DNA from: DASUBV01 sp035763085
GTDB lineage: Bacteria > Actinomycetota > Actinomycetes > Streptosporangiales > Streptosporangiaceae
NCBI GenBank assembly: GCA_035763085.1
Contig: DASUBV010000290.1
Span: forward strand, 22,404 to 86,403
DNA length: 64,000 bases
Direction of reading: 5' to 3'
Below, piece by piece: positions 47,038 to 55,601 of this stretch. The first letter of the stretch is position 1. Each line of letters opens with the position of its first letter. The notes under the pieces were generated by a model. The model made no database searches. It was not told the DNA's origin and saw only the letters and a program-made list of their open reading frames with translations. A program made the position numbers and the translations under genes.

Positions 47038-48018
47038 GTGACGGAGCCGGTGCTGACGGGGCCGGCGGTGCCGGAGCCCTACGACGTCCTGACCATCGGC
47101 CGGGTCGGGGTCGACATCTACCCGCTGCAGACGAGCGTGCCGCTGGAGGATGTCACCAGCTTCGGCAAGTTCCTGGGCGGCAGCGCGACCAACGTGGCGG
47201 TGGCCGCCGCCCGGCACGGGCGGCGGTCGGCCGTCATCACCCGGACCGGCCAGGATCCGTTCGGCCGCTACGTGCATGCCGAGCTGAGCCGGCTCGGCGT
47301 GGACGATGCGTTCGTCTCCGCCGTTCCCGGCCCGCCCACGCCGGTGACGTTCTGCGAGATCTTCCCGCCCGACAACTTCCCGATCTGGTTCTACCGCTAC
47401 CCCAAGGCGCCGGACCTGGAGATCGAGGCAGCCGAGCTGCCGATGGCGCAGATCGCCGCGGCCCGGATCTTCTGGGCCACCGGCACGGGGCTGTCCGCCG
47501 AGCCCAGCCGGTCCGCCCACGCGGTCGCGCTGGCCGCCCGCGAGCCGGGCCAGCTGACGGTGCTGGACCTGGACTACCGGCCCACGTTCTGGCCGTCGCA
47601 GGACGAGGCGGGCCGGCAGCTGCGGGCGGTGCTGCCGCACGCCACCGTCGCCGTAGGGAACCTGGAGGAATGCCAGACCGCGGTCGGCTCCCGCGATCCG
47701 CAGGTCATCGCCGGCCGGCTGCTGGAGCTCGGCGTCCGGCTGGCGGTGGTGAAGCAGGGCCCGCGCGGGGTGCTGGCGCGGACCGCGGATGAGGCGGTCG
47801 AGATCCCGCCCGTCCCCGTCGAGGTGGTCAACGGGATCGGCGCCGGGGACGGCTTCGGCGGGGCGCTGTGCCACGGCCTGCTGGCTGGCTGGCCGCTGGA
47901 GCAGGTCATGCGCTTCGCCAACGCGGCGGGCGCGATCGTGACAACCCGGCTGGAATGCTCGACGGCCATGCCCACGACCGCCGAGATCCTGGACTTCCTG
48001 GCGGCGCACGATGCCTAG
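47038..48018 (+). CDS. iolC: 5-dehydro-2-deoxygluconokinase
   Basis: PfkB-family sugar kinase of 326 residues that phosphorylates 2-deoxy-5-keto-gluconate. The N-terminal signature GGSATNVAVAAARHGRR and the C-terminal signature NGIGAGDGFGGALCHGLL with the catalytic Asp are present. RVGVDIYPLQ and the inserted lid fit IolC. The start GTG 47038 follows a short duplicated stretch (GTGACGGAG at 46994 and 47038) that suggests slippage between iolE and iolC. Overlaps the next gene by 8 bases. Confidence 0.9.
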   Translation: MTEPVLTGPAVPEPYDVLTIGRVGVDIYPLQTSVPLEDVTSFGKFLGGSATNVAVAAARHGRRSAVITRTGQDPFGRYVHAELSRLGVDDAFVSAVPGPPTPVTFCEIFPPDNFPIWFYRYPKAPDLEIEAAELPMAQIAAARIFWATGTGLSAEPSRSAHAVALAAREPGQLTVLDLDYRPTFWPSQDEAGRQLRAVLPHATVAVGNLEECQTAVGSRDPQVIAGRLLELGVRLAVVKQGPRGVLARTADEAVEIPPVPVEVVNGIGAGDGFGGALCHGLLAGWPLEQVMRFANAAGAIVTTRLECSTAMPTTAEILDFLAAHDA

Positions 48019-48904
48019 CGAGCGCCTCCGCGAGCTGCGCGAGCTGCGGGCGACCCGGCCCGAGCTGATCACCGAGCTGGCCGCCGTCCGGCGCCGCCGG
48101 CCGCTGCTGGGCGCCGATGGCCGGCTGATGATCGTGGCCGCCGACCATCCGGCCCGCGGCGCCCTGGGGGTGCGCGGCCAGCCCGCCGCCATGGCCAGCC
48201 GTGACGACCTGCTGGAGCGGGTGCTCACCGCGCTGAGCCGGCCCGGCGTCGATGGCGTCCTGGGCACCGCCGACATCATCGAGGATCTGCTGCTGCTCGG
48301 CGTGCTGGAGGACAAGGTGGTGATCGGGTCGATGAACCGGGGCGGGCTGCAGGGCGCCAGCTTCGAGCTGGACGACCGCTTTACCGGCTACGACAGCGCC
48401 ACCATCTCGGCCATGGGGCTGAACGGCGGGAAGATGCTGACCCGGATCGACCTGTCCGACCCGGGCACGGCCGCGACGCTGGAGGCCTGCGGCCGGGCGG
48501 TCACCGAGCTGGCCGGCCGCGGGCTGATGGCCATGATCGAGCCGTTCATGTGCCGCCGGGCCGGCGGGCGGGTCGTCAACGACCTGTCGGCCGAGGCGGT
48601 GGTCATGTCGGTGGCCATCGCGTCCGGGCTGGGCGCGACCAGCCGCCACACCTGGCTCAAGCTGCCGGTGGTGGACGGCATGGAGCAGGTGATGGCGGCC
48701 GCCACGCTGCCCGCCCTGCTGCTCGGCGGGGACCCCGGCGGGCCGGTCAGCGAGACGCACGCCCGGTGGGCCGCCGCGCTGGCCCTGCCCGGCGTGCGCG
48801 GCTTCGTGGCCGGCCGGACCCTGCTGTATCCCGAGGATGACGACGTGGCGGGCGCGGTCGACGCGGCGGTGTCCCTGGTCCACGCCGGGCTGGAGGTCGC
48901 ATGA
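48011..48904 (+). CDS. Cgl0159-type (beta/alpha)8 aldolase-like protein
   Basis: TIM-barrel protein of 297 residues. LMIVAADHPARGALGV, GVLGTADIIEDLLLLG, and MAMIEPFMCRR mark the Cgl0159 family, repeatedly found in actinobacterial inositol clusters where a separate IolJ aldolase is lacking. The barrel carries Lys and Asp residues suitable for a class I aldolase (KLPVVDGMEQV), so I infer that it cleaves 2-deoxy-5-keto-gluconate 6-phosphate. ATG start overlaps iolC. Cytosolic. Confidence 0.78.
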   Translation: MPSERLRELRELRATRPELITELAAVRRRRPLLGADGRLMIVAADHPARGALGVRGQPAAMASRDDLLERVLTALSRPGVDGVLGTADIIEDLLLLGVLEDKVVIGSMNRGGLQGASFELDDRFTGYDSATISAMGLNGGKMLTRIDLSDPGTAATLEACGRAVTELAGRGLMAMIEPFMCRRAGGRVVNDLSAEAVVMSVAIASGLGATSRHTWLKLPVVDGMEQVMAAATLPALLLGGDPGGPVSETHARWAAALALPGVRGFVAGRTLLYPEDDDVAGAVDAAVSLVHAGLEVA

Positions 48905-49779
48905 TGAGCTGGCACCTGCCCGCGGGCAGCACCGGAACCCAGCCCGAGACGGTCGCGGTCACCCCCGAGCGGGCCGGCTGGGGCTTCTCCGGCCTGCGCG
49001 TCGTCGAGCTGCCGCCCGGCGGCCGGTACACCCGCCCGGCCAGCGACGACGAGACCGTCGTGCTGCCGCTGGCGGGCTCGTGCACGGTGACCGCCGATGG
49101 CGACGGCGGGTCCGGGCGCGCCGAGCTGGCCGGCCGGCGGGGGGTATTCGCGGGCGTCAGCGACTATGCCTTCGTGCCCTGGCGCGCCAGGACGACGATC
49201 ACCAGCGCGCGGGGCGGGCGGTTCGCGCTGGCCAGCGCGCGGGCCCGGCGCGCCCTGCCGTTCCGGCACGTGCCGGCCACCAGCATCCCGGTGGAGCTGC
49301 GCGGCGCGGGGAACTGCTCCCGTCAGGTGAACAACTTCGCGATGCCCGGCGTGCTGGAGGCTGACCGGCTGATCGCCTGCGAGGTGCTCACCCCGGCCGG
49401 CAACTGGTCGTCCTACCCGCCGCACAAGCATGACACCGCGGGCCCGGGGGAGACTGAGCTGGAGGAGATCTACTACTTCGAGGTCGCGGACGGCGCGGGT
49501 CATCCCGGCCTCGCCTATCAGCGGGTCTACGGCACCCCCGAGCGGCCGGCCGACCTGCTGGCGGAGGTGCGCAGCGGCGACGTGGTGCTGATCCCGCACG
49601 GCTGGCACGGCCCGTCCATGGCGGTGCCCGGCTACCACCTGTACTACCTGAACGTCATGGCCGGCCCGGGCCAGCGCGAGTGGCGCGCCTGCGATGACCC
49701 GGCGCACGGCTGGGTCCGCGGCACCTGGGCCAGCCAGCCGGCCGACCCGCGGCTGCCGCTCACCGGGACGCCGTCATGA
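48901..49779 (+). CDS. iolB: 5-deoxy-glucuronate isomerase
   Basis: Bicupin of 292 residues converting 5-deoxy-D-glucuronate to 2-deoxy-5-keto-D-gluconate. The metal-binding cupin motif is YPPHKHDTAG with ELEEIYYFEV, and later GDVVLIPHGWHGPSMAVPGY. ATG overlaps the previous gene and the end overlaps iolD by four bases (ATGA). The whole set iolG-iolE-iolC-aldolase-iolB-iolD is one tightly coupled operon. Confidence 0.92.
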   Translation: MMSWHLPAGSTGTQPETVAVTPERAGWGFSGLRVVELPPGGRYTRPASDDETVVLPLAGSCTVTADGDGGSGRAELAGRRGVFAGVSDYAFVPWRARTTITSARGGRFALASARARRALPFRHVPATSIPVELRGAGNCSRQVNNFAMPGVLEADRLIACEVLTPAGNWSSYPPHKHDTAGPGETELEEIYYFEVADGAGHPGLAYQRVYGTPERPADLLAEVRSGDVVLIPHGWHGPSMAVPGYHLYYLNVMAGPGQREWRACDDPAHGWVRGTWASQPADPRLPLTGTPS

Positions 49780-51665
49780 GCGGCGGCACCGTCCGGCTGA
49801 CCGTCGGCCAGGCCGTCGTCCGGTTCCTGGCCGCGCAGCGCAGCGAGCGGGACGGAGCCGAGCACCGGCTGATCGACAGCTGCTTCGGCATCTTCGGGCA
49901 CGGCAACGTGGCCGGCATCGGCCAGGCCCTGCTGGAGGCCGAGCTGGACCAGCCGGGCCTGCTGCCCTACCGGCAGGCCCGCAACGAGCAGGCCATGGTG
50001 CACGCCGCGGCCGCCTTCGCCCGGGCCAGGAACCGGCTGTCCACCCTGGCCTGCACCACCTCCATCGGGCCGGGGGCCACCAACATGGTTACCGGGGCCG
50101 CGCTGGCCACCGTCAACCGGCTGCCGGTGCTGCTGCTGCCCGGCGACATCTTCGCCACCGGCCCGGCCGCCCCGGTGCTGCAGCAGCTGGAGCACCCGGC
50201 GGCCGGCGACATCAGCGTCAACGACGCCTTCCGTCCGGTGTCCCGGTACTTCGACCGGATCTGGCGGCCCGAGCAGCTGCCGCCCGCCCTGCTGGCGGCC
50301 ATGCGGGTGCTGACCGACCCGGCCGAGACCGGGGCGGTCACCCTGGCCCTGCCGCAGGATGTCCAGGCCGAGGCCCGTGACTGGCCGCGCGAGCTGTTCC
50401 GCGAGCGGGTCTGGCACGTGCCGCGCCCGGTGCCCGAGCCCGCGGCGCTGGACCGCGCGGCGGCGCTGATCCGGTCATCGGCCCGGCCGCTGATCGTGGC
50501 CGGGGGCGGCGTGATCTACGCCGAGGCCGCCGGCGCGCTGGCCGACCTGGCCGCCAGCACCGGGATCCCGGTGGCCGAGACCCAGGCGGGCAAGGGATCG
50601 CTGCCCTATGACCACCCGGCGGCCGTGGGCGCGGTCGGCGCGACCGGCACCACCGCCGCCAACGAGCTGGCCGCCGGGGCGGACCTGGTCATCGGGATCG
50701 GGACCCGGTGGGGCGACTTCACCACCGCCTCGCGGACCGCCTTCGCCGCCCCCGGCGTGCGGTTCCTCAACATCAACATCGCGGCCTTCGACTCGGCCAA
50801 GCACGCCGGGCTGGCGGTCACCGCCGACGCGCGCGCGGCGCTGCAGGCACTCGGCGCGGAGCTGACCGGGTGGACCGTGGCTGCCGAGTACGCCGAGCAG
50901 GCCCGGCGGCTCGCCGCGCGGTGGGACGAGGTCGTGCAGCAGGCCTACACGCTGCGCCACGAGCCCCGGCCGGCCCAGGCCGAGGTGGTGGGCGCGGTCA
51001 ACGAGGCGGGCAAGGCGGCCGCACCCGCGGACGTGATCGTCTGCGCGGCCGGCTCGCTGCCCGGCGACCTGCACAAGCTGTGGCGCGCCCGCGACCCGAA
51101 GCAGTACCACGTCGAGTACGGCTACTCATGCATGGGCTACGAGATCGCCGGCGGCCTGGGGGTGAAGCTCGCCGACCCGGCCCGGGAGGTGATCGTGCTG
51201 GTCGGCGACGGCTCGTACCTGATGATGGCGCAGGAAATCGTGACCGCAGTCCAGGAGGGCGTCAAGCTCACCATCGTGCTGATCGACAATCACGGCTTCG
51301 CCTCCATCGGCGCGCTGTCGCAGGCGGTCGGCTCGCAGCGGTTCGGGACCAGCTACCGGTTCCGCGGCCCCGGCGGGCGGCTCGACGGCGACGTGCTGCC
51401 GGTCGACCTGGCCGCCAACGCCGCCAGCCTGGGCGCCCGGGTGGAGTGCGCGGCCAGCATCGGCGAGCTGCGCGCGGCGCTGGACCGGGCCCGGGCGGGC
51501 ACCGCCACCACCGTGATCAGGATCGAGACCGACCCGCTCCTCCCGGCTCCCGACGGCGGCGGCTGGTGGGACGTCCCGGTGGCCGAGGCATCAGGCCTGG
51601 ACTCCACCCGGCAGGCGCGCGCGGAGTATGAGTCCGCGCGGCGCCGCCAGCAGCCCTACCTCTAG
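49776..51665 (+). CDS. iolD: Trihydroxycyclohexane-1,2-dione hydrolase IolD
   Basis: Thiamine-diphosphate enzyme of 629 residues that opens the inositol-derived ring to 5-deoxy-glucuronate. The pyrimidine-domain region (AEHRLIDSCFGIFGHGNVAG), a central domain, and the diphosphate motif VLVGDGSYLMMAQEI with IDNHGFASIGALS are present. Length and domain order match the family. Its stop lies 4 bases from the end of the convergent GntR gene. No iolA, transporter or iolT gene is in the window. Confidence 0.93.
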   Translation: MSGGTVRLTVGQAVVRFLAAQRSERDGAEHRLIDSCFGIFGHGNVAGIGQALLEAELDQPGLLPYRQARNEQAMVHAAAAFARARNRLSTLACTTSIGPGATNMVTGAALATVNRLPVLLLPGDIFATGPAAPVLQQLEHPAAGDISVNDAFRPVSRYFDRIWRPEQLPPALLAAMRVLTDPAETGAVTLALPQDVQAEARDWPRELFRERVWHVPRPVPEPAALDRAAALIRSSARPLIVAGGGVIYAEAAGALADLAASTGIPVAETQAGKGSLPYDHPAAVGAVGATGTTAANELAAGADLVIGIGTRWGDFTTASRTAFAAPGVRFLNINIAAFDSAKHAGLAVTADARAALQALGAELTGWTVAAEYAEQARRLAARWDEVVQQAYTLRHEPRPAQAEVVGAVNEAGKAAAPADVIVCAAGSLPGDLHKLWRARDPKQYHVEYGYSCMGYEIAGGLGVKLADPAREVIVLVGDGSYLMMAQEIVTAVQEGVKLTIVLIDNHGFASIGALSQAVGSQRFGTSYRFRGPGGRLDGDVLPVDLAANAASLGARVECAASIGELRAALDRARAGTATTVIRIETDPLLPAPDGGGWWDVPVAEASGLDSTRQARAEYESARRRQQPYL

Positions 51666-51669
51666 GGAT

Positions 51670-52401
51670 CTAGTGGGCCAGCAGGCTCATCTTGAACGAG
51701 TAGCGCTCGGCCAGGTAGGCGTGGCTGCCGTGCTCCACCGGCTGCCCGGCCGGGTCGAACGCCGTCCGGGTCATGGTCAGCACCGTCGCCGTGCGGGCCG
51801 CCTGCAGCAGCCGGGCCTCGCGCGGGGTGGCCCGCCGGGCGCCGACCACCTGCTCGGCCGCGTGCAGCTGGACGCCCTGGCCGCGCAGCAGCTCATACAG
51901 CCCGGTCTTCTCCAGGTCGGCTTCCGCGCCCCGCAGCAGCCGGGCGGGCACGTAGTTCTGCATGATCGCCAGCGGCGTGCCGTCCGCCGAGCGGAGCCGC
52001 TCGACGCTCAGCACGGCCGTGCCGGGCGGGACGGACAGCAGCCCGGCGATGGTCTCGTCCGCCTCGATCTGCTCGGCGGACAGCACCGCGGTGCTCGGCG
52101 CCCGCTGGGTCGCCTGCAGGTCGTCGTACAGGCTGCTGAGCGCCAGCGGGCGCATGATGCGCGGCGCGACCACGACCGTGCCCAGGCCGCGGCGGCGCAC
52201 CACCATGCCCTGCTGGACCAGCCGCTGGATGGCCTGCCGGACGGTGGGCCGGCTCACCCCGAGCCGCTCGGCTAGCTCGAGCTCGTTCTCCAGCCGCTCG
52301 CCGGGGGCCAGCGCACCGGACTCGATCGTGGCCTTCAGGTTCTCGGAGATCTGGAAGTACAGCGGGATGGGGCTGCTGCGGTCGACCGGCCCGGCTGACA
52401 T
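51670..52401 (-). CDS. GntR-family regulator with UTRA domain, probable inositol repressor
   Basis: Regulator of 243 residues, convergent with iolD. The winged helix ELAERLGVSRPTVRQAIQRL covers about 20-75, and a UTRA effector domain covers about 95-235, ending GSHAYLAERYSFKMSLL. The likely ligand is an inositol-pathway intermediate. A 19-bp element upstream (52489-52507) recurs before the inositol operon, which supports repression of both by this protein. ATG 52401 has GGTGAGAG upstream; a leaderless 15-codon ORF precedes it by 3 bases. Confidence 0.85.
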   Translation of the reverse strand: MSAGPVDRSSPIPLYFQISENLKATIESGALAPGERLENELELAERLGVSRPTVRQAIQRLVQQGMVVRRRGLGTVVVAPRIMRPLALSSLYDDLQATQRAPSTAVLSAEQIEADETIAGLLSVPPGTAVLSVERLRSADGTPLAIMQNYVPARLLRGAEADLEKTGLYELLRGQGVQLHAAEQVVGARRATPREARLLQAARTATVLTMTRTAFDPAGQPVEHGSHAYLAERYSFKMSLLAH

Positions 52402-52404
52402 CTC

Positions 52405-52452
52405 TCACCCGCCGCGGACAGCGCCGCGGCCTGCGGCAACGCTGATGCTCAT
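52405..52452 (-). CDS. Possible leaderless 15-codon ORF ahead of the GntR gene
   Basis: ATG 52452 to TGA 52405, encoding MSISVAAGRGAVRGG, in frame with the GntR gene and ending 3 bases before it. A TAGACT box 6 bases before the ATG fits a leaderless start. Could couple translation of the regulator, or be a chance ORF. Confidence 0.35.
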   Translation of the reverse strand: MSISVAAGRGAVRGG

Positions 52453-52458
52453 GAGCAG

Positions 52459-52464
52459 AGTCTA
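52459..52464 (-). promoter_or_regulatory. -10 box of the GntR gene promoter
   Basis: TAGACT on the minus strand. The -35 position (52482-52487) abuts the candidate operator at 52489-52507. Confidence 0.5.
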
Positions 52465-52488
52465 GGGCACCGGCGTGAATAGGCCAGA

Positions 52489-52507
52489 TTGTCTATATCT
52501 CCTTACA
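52489..52507 (-). promoter_or_regulatory. Candidate GntR operator upstream of its own gene
   Basis: On the minus strand TGTAAGGAGATATAGACAA, 17 of 19 bases identical to the element before the inositol operon. It lies 88 bases before the GntR start, just upstream of the -35 position. The surrounding stretch is unusually A+T-rich for this genome. Confidence 0.6.
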
Positions 52508-52623
52508 TAATAATTGACAGGCCATTTCCGCGGGTGGTGGCCGGCCCCGGCCGCCGGCTGGCCGGGACGCCGCGCGCCCCGGCGTGCGCGAGCAGCCGGG
52601 ACGGGCAATAAGCTGGGATCACT

Positions 52624-52866
52624 ATGCGTGCGACCTTGTCTTACTCCGTGCTGCGGCTGGCCGTGTTCGCGGCCCTGCTGGGCCTGCTGTACCTGGCCGG
52701 AGCGCGCGGGATCCTGCTGCTGGGCGTCGCGGCAGTGGCCAGCCTGGTGATCAGCTACTTCGCGCTGTCCCGCCAGCGCGAGGCGATGGCGGGCTCGATC
52801 TCCCGCCGCATCGCTCATGCCCGCGAGCGTCTCGATGAGGGCAGCCGGGCCGAGGACACCGACTAG
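52624..52866 (+). CDS. DUF4229 membrane protein
   Basis: Protein of 80 residues with two adjacent transmembrane helices (about 7-25 and 28-48) and a basic, helical C-terminal tail (RRIAHARERLDEG). This is the DUF4229 pattern, widespread in actinobacteria and without known function. TAAGCT lies 9 bases before the ATG, so the transcript may be near-leaderless. It is divergent from the GntR regulator across a 220-base gap. Confidence 0.82.
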   Translation: MRATLSYSVLRLAVFAALLGLLYLAGARGILLLGVAAVASLVISYFALSRQREAMAGSISRRIAHARERLDEGSRAEDTD

Positions 52867-52880
52867 CCGGCGACATCGCC

Positions 52881-52930
52881 TAGCCGGGGGACACCTGCTA
52901 GCCCAGGGGGGCCATCCCCTGCACCCGGGG
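52881..52930. repeat. G+C repeat and hairpin between convergent genes
   Basis: GGGGGACACCTGCTAGCCCA and GGGGGCCATCCCCTGCACC resemble the 42283-42434 repeats. CAGGGG (52904-52909) pairs with CCCCTG (52916-52921). Likely a bidirectional terminator between the DUF4229 gene and the APS kinase gene. Confidence 0.6.
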
Positions 52931-52935
52931 GCTAA

Positions 52936-54504
52936 CTAGCGGTCGGCGGCCAGCCAGCCGCCTGAGGTCAGCAGCCGCAGGACCGCGGCCACCGCTTCCT
53001 GCTCGGTGAGCAGCGAGGTATCGATGACGAGGTCGGCGTCCGCCGGCTCCTCGTACGGGTCGGAGATGCCGGTGAACTGGCTGATCAGGCCCGCCCGCGC
53101 CTTGGCATACAGGCCCTTGCGGTCGCGTGCCTCGCAGACCTCCACGGGCGTGGCGACGTGAATGAGCAGGAAGTCGCCCACCTCGCTGACCATCTCCCGC
53201 ACCCGTGCCCTGGCGCTGGCGAACGGCGCGATCGGCGCGCAGATGGCGATGCCGCCATGGCGGGCTACCTCGGCGGCCACGAAGCCGATCCGGGCGATGT
53301 TGAGATCGCGGTCCTCGCGGGAGAACGTCAGGCCCGCCGACAGCAGCTGCCGGACCAGGTCGCCGTCCAGCAGCGAGACGCGCCGGTCGCCGCGCTCGCT
53401 GAGCACGTCGCGCAGGTCCCGGGCGATGGTGGACTTGCCCGAGCCGGACAGCCCGGTCAGGAACAGCACGAAGCCGCGGGCCGACCGGGGCGGCCGGGCC
53501 CGGCGCAGCTCCTGCGCGACCGCGGGCGGGGTGAACCACTCGGGGACCGGCGCCCCGGCGTCCAGCAGGTCGCCGAGCTGGTCATCGGACAGGTCCTCCT
53601 GCTCGGTGCCCGCCTCGATCAGCGACAGCGGCCGCCACACCTCGGCTCGCGGGTCGTAGGCCCAGTCGCCGGCGGGCAGCACCAGGATCGGCGCGCCGGG
53701 CAGCTGATACCCCCCGGCCACGGCGGACAGGCCGGTCAGCGCGCCGGTATCGGCCATCAGGTGGGTGGCGCCGTAGGCGGCGGCGATCCTGGCCCGGACG
53801 GCCAGCTCGCGGATCTGGCCGGTAGCCGCCGTGCCGGCGGCCCGCGGCCGGGGCGCCAGCGGGACGGGGATGACCCGGGTGTCGGCGGGCAGGCTGCCCG
53901 CCGCGGCCAGGGCGGCCCGGACCAGCGACTCGGGCCGGGTCACCACGTCGGCGGGCCCGCCGACCAGCGGCAGGATCAGCAGCCGGGCCTTGAGCTGGCC
54001 CGCCAGGTGCCGCAGCTGCCCGATCTGGCGGCCGTGCAGCGGGCCGCGCCCGGCCCAGGCCAGGACCGGGCCGTCCGGGCCCTGCGCCCGGGCCTGCGCG
54101 GGGGTGAGCATCAGCCGGCGGAACGGGCCGTGCTCGGGAACGCGCTGCGCGGACACCGGGCCGGCCAGCCGGGTAGTCCCGTCCAGGACGGTGCGCTCGG
54201 TGATCTGCAGCGCGGCCAGCGGGGTGCCCTCGGGGTCGGACAGGGCCAGGTACTCAGCATCGGCGGGGACGGCGCCGTCAGGGACCTCGAGGGTGACCGG
54301 CACCGGGAACGGCGTGCCGTCCGCCAGCTGCCAGGACTCGGTGACGGCGGCCACGTCGGCGGTGGTCATGAAGCCGGCCAGCGGTGCCAGCGCGCCCGAC
54401 AGCAGCAGTTCCAGGTCCGCCAGCTGGGCCGGCGTGAGGGTCCACACCGGCATCGCGGTCAGGTCGCTGTCCTGGCCCGCTGTGGGAAGGGCCTGCGCTG
54501 TCAC
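52936..54504 (-). CDS. APS kinase fused to a degenerate ATP-sulfurylase-like domain
   Basis: Protein of 522 residues. The N-terminal 340 residues have the PUA-like and sulfurylase-like layout (LSGALAPLAGFMTTADVAA) but the ATP-sulfurylase active site QTRNPxHRAH is replaced by AGRGPLHGRQ (151-160): only Arg153 and His157 remain. The C-terminal part is a complete APS kinase, with P-loop GLSGSGKST (351-359), DGDLVRQLL and FSREDRDLNIARIGFVA. It would phosphorylate adenylyl sulfate to PAPS. The GTG start at 54504 has GGAGG upstream; a 25-residue longer form is unlikely. No cysDN, cysH or sulfotransferase is adjacent. Probably feeds sulfation reactions. Confidence 0.85.
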   Translation of the reverse strand: MTAQALPTAGQDSDLTAMPVWTLTPAQLADLELLLSGALAPLAGFMTTADVAAVTESWQLADGTPFPVPVTLEVPDGAVPADAEYLALSDPEGTPLAALQITERTVLDGTTRLAGPVSAQRVPEHGPFRRLMLTPAQARAQGPDGPVLAWAGRGPLHGRQIGQLRHLAGQLKARLLILPLVGGPADVVTRPESLVRAALAAAGSLPADTRVIPVPLAPRPRAAGTAATGQIRELAVRARIAAAYGATHLMADTGALTGLSAVAGGYQLPGAPILVLPAGDWAYDPRAEVWRPLSLIEAGTEQEDLSDDQLGDLLDAGAPVPEWFTPPAVAQELRRARPPRSARGFVLFLTGLSGSGKSTIARDLRDVLSERGDRRVSLLDGDLVRQLLSAGLTFSREDRDLNIARIGFVAAEVARHGGIAICAPIAPFASARARVREMVSEVGDFLLIHVATPVEVCEARDRKGLYAKARAGLISQFTGISDPYEEPADADLVIDTSLLTEQEAVAAVLRLLTSGGWLAADR

Positions 54505-54640
54505 GTGCTTTCCTCCGTCCACCCCGCGCCCGCCGGGCGCGCCCCATCCCGGGCTGGCCAGGCCCCCGGCCTGCCGCACGGGCGATGCCGCCGCCGCCCG
54601 CCGGCACCCATGTGAGGCTACACGCGCGCGGCACCGGCGC

Positions 54641-55435
54641 TTACAAGACGCGAGCGAACGGGTCCTCCGGCCTGCGGATCACGTACCGCAGCTCGTCGTG
54701 AGCGGCGGTCAGCCGTCCCCGCGACAGCGCGGCGACCAGGCCGCGGGCCGCGCGGATGACCGGGTGGCGGCGGCGGCCGTCCAGCCGGCTGCAGGTCTCG
54801 CGCTGGCCGATGGCCAGGCCGTGCCGGGTGGCGAACACCTGGATCCCGCGCGGGGAGGTGAGCGGCTCGTAGATGGCGGGGTAGGGGCCTGGCTCGCCCG
54901 GCCGCAGGCGGCGCCAGGCCGCGGCCCGCAGCGGGCCGGGCAGCACGCGGTCCAGCAGGCCGGCCGCGGTTTCCCGGTCGGCGGTCCGCAGCAGCAGCAG
55001 GCCGCCGGGCCGCAGCGCGTCGACCAGCCGGCCCAGCACCAGCTCGGCGTGGCTGATCCGGTCCAGCAGCAGGCTGCAGTGCACGATGTCGGCCGACCGC
55101 GGCCGCAGCGGGACCGTCCGCAGCTCGCCCAGCACCATCGGCTCCGGGTCAGCGCGGCCGGCCACGGCCGCCCTGGTGATGTCGTTGTCATCGTCGATGC
55201 GGGTCAGCGCCAGCTCATGGCCCCGCACCCGCAGGCTGGCCAGGTCCAGGTCGCCGCCGGCCGTGATGCAGCCGGCCTGCAGGATCACCAGCGCCTGGCC
55301 CGGCCGGTGCGCGGCGTACTCCAGGGCTGCGCGGGTGAACAGCCCGGCGCTGGCCGGGACCGGCCGCCGGGCTGCCTGGCCGGCCCCGGTGCCGCTGCCC
55401 GCGGTACCGCGGCGCGTTCCGCTCCTGATCGCCAC
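54641..55435 (-). CDS. Class I SAM-dependent methyltransferase
   Basis: Protein of 264 residues with the Rossmann-like SAM-binding order: ALVILQAGCITAGGDLDLAS (motif I, with QAGC instead of the usual Gly-rich loop), VRGHELALTRIDDDND (acidic end of strand 2), SADIVHCSLLLDRISHAE, and LRPGGLLLLRTADRETA. The substrate is unknown. The GTG start has TACGAT 8 bases upstream on the minus strand, suggesting a leaderless mRNA. Divergent from mfd. Confidence 0.85.
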   Translation of the reverse strand: MAIRSGTRRGTAGSGTGAGQAARRPVPASAGLFTRAALEYAAHRPGQALVILQAGCITAGGDLDLASLRVRGHELALTRIDDDNDITRAAVAGRADPEPMVLGELRTVPLRPRSADIVHCSLLLDRISHAELVLGRLVDALRPGGLLLLRTADRETAAGLLDRVLPGPLRAAAWRRLRPGEPGPYPAIYEPLTSPRGIQVFATRHGLAIGQRETCSRLDGRRRHPVIRAARGLVAALSRGRLTAAHDELRYVIRRPEDPFARVL

Positions 55436-55601
55436 AGTTCCAGATCGTAGTCCCCTGACTACCTTGAGTGTCTGAAATACCCGGCCCCGTCATCCGGTGT
55501 TTTAGCTGTTGTCAGGCCGAGCCCGTAAGCTAGAGGCAGATCCCGCAGCCCGCGTTTGTGGCGGTTGCGGGCCATTTACGCTGCCCGGAAGTAAGGATGC
55601 G

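Noticed and set aside
53158..54615. 485-residue plus-strand frame opposite the APS kinase
   Set aside because: Antisense to a gene with intact APS kinase motifs; no domain of its own.
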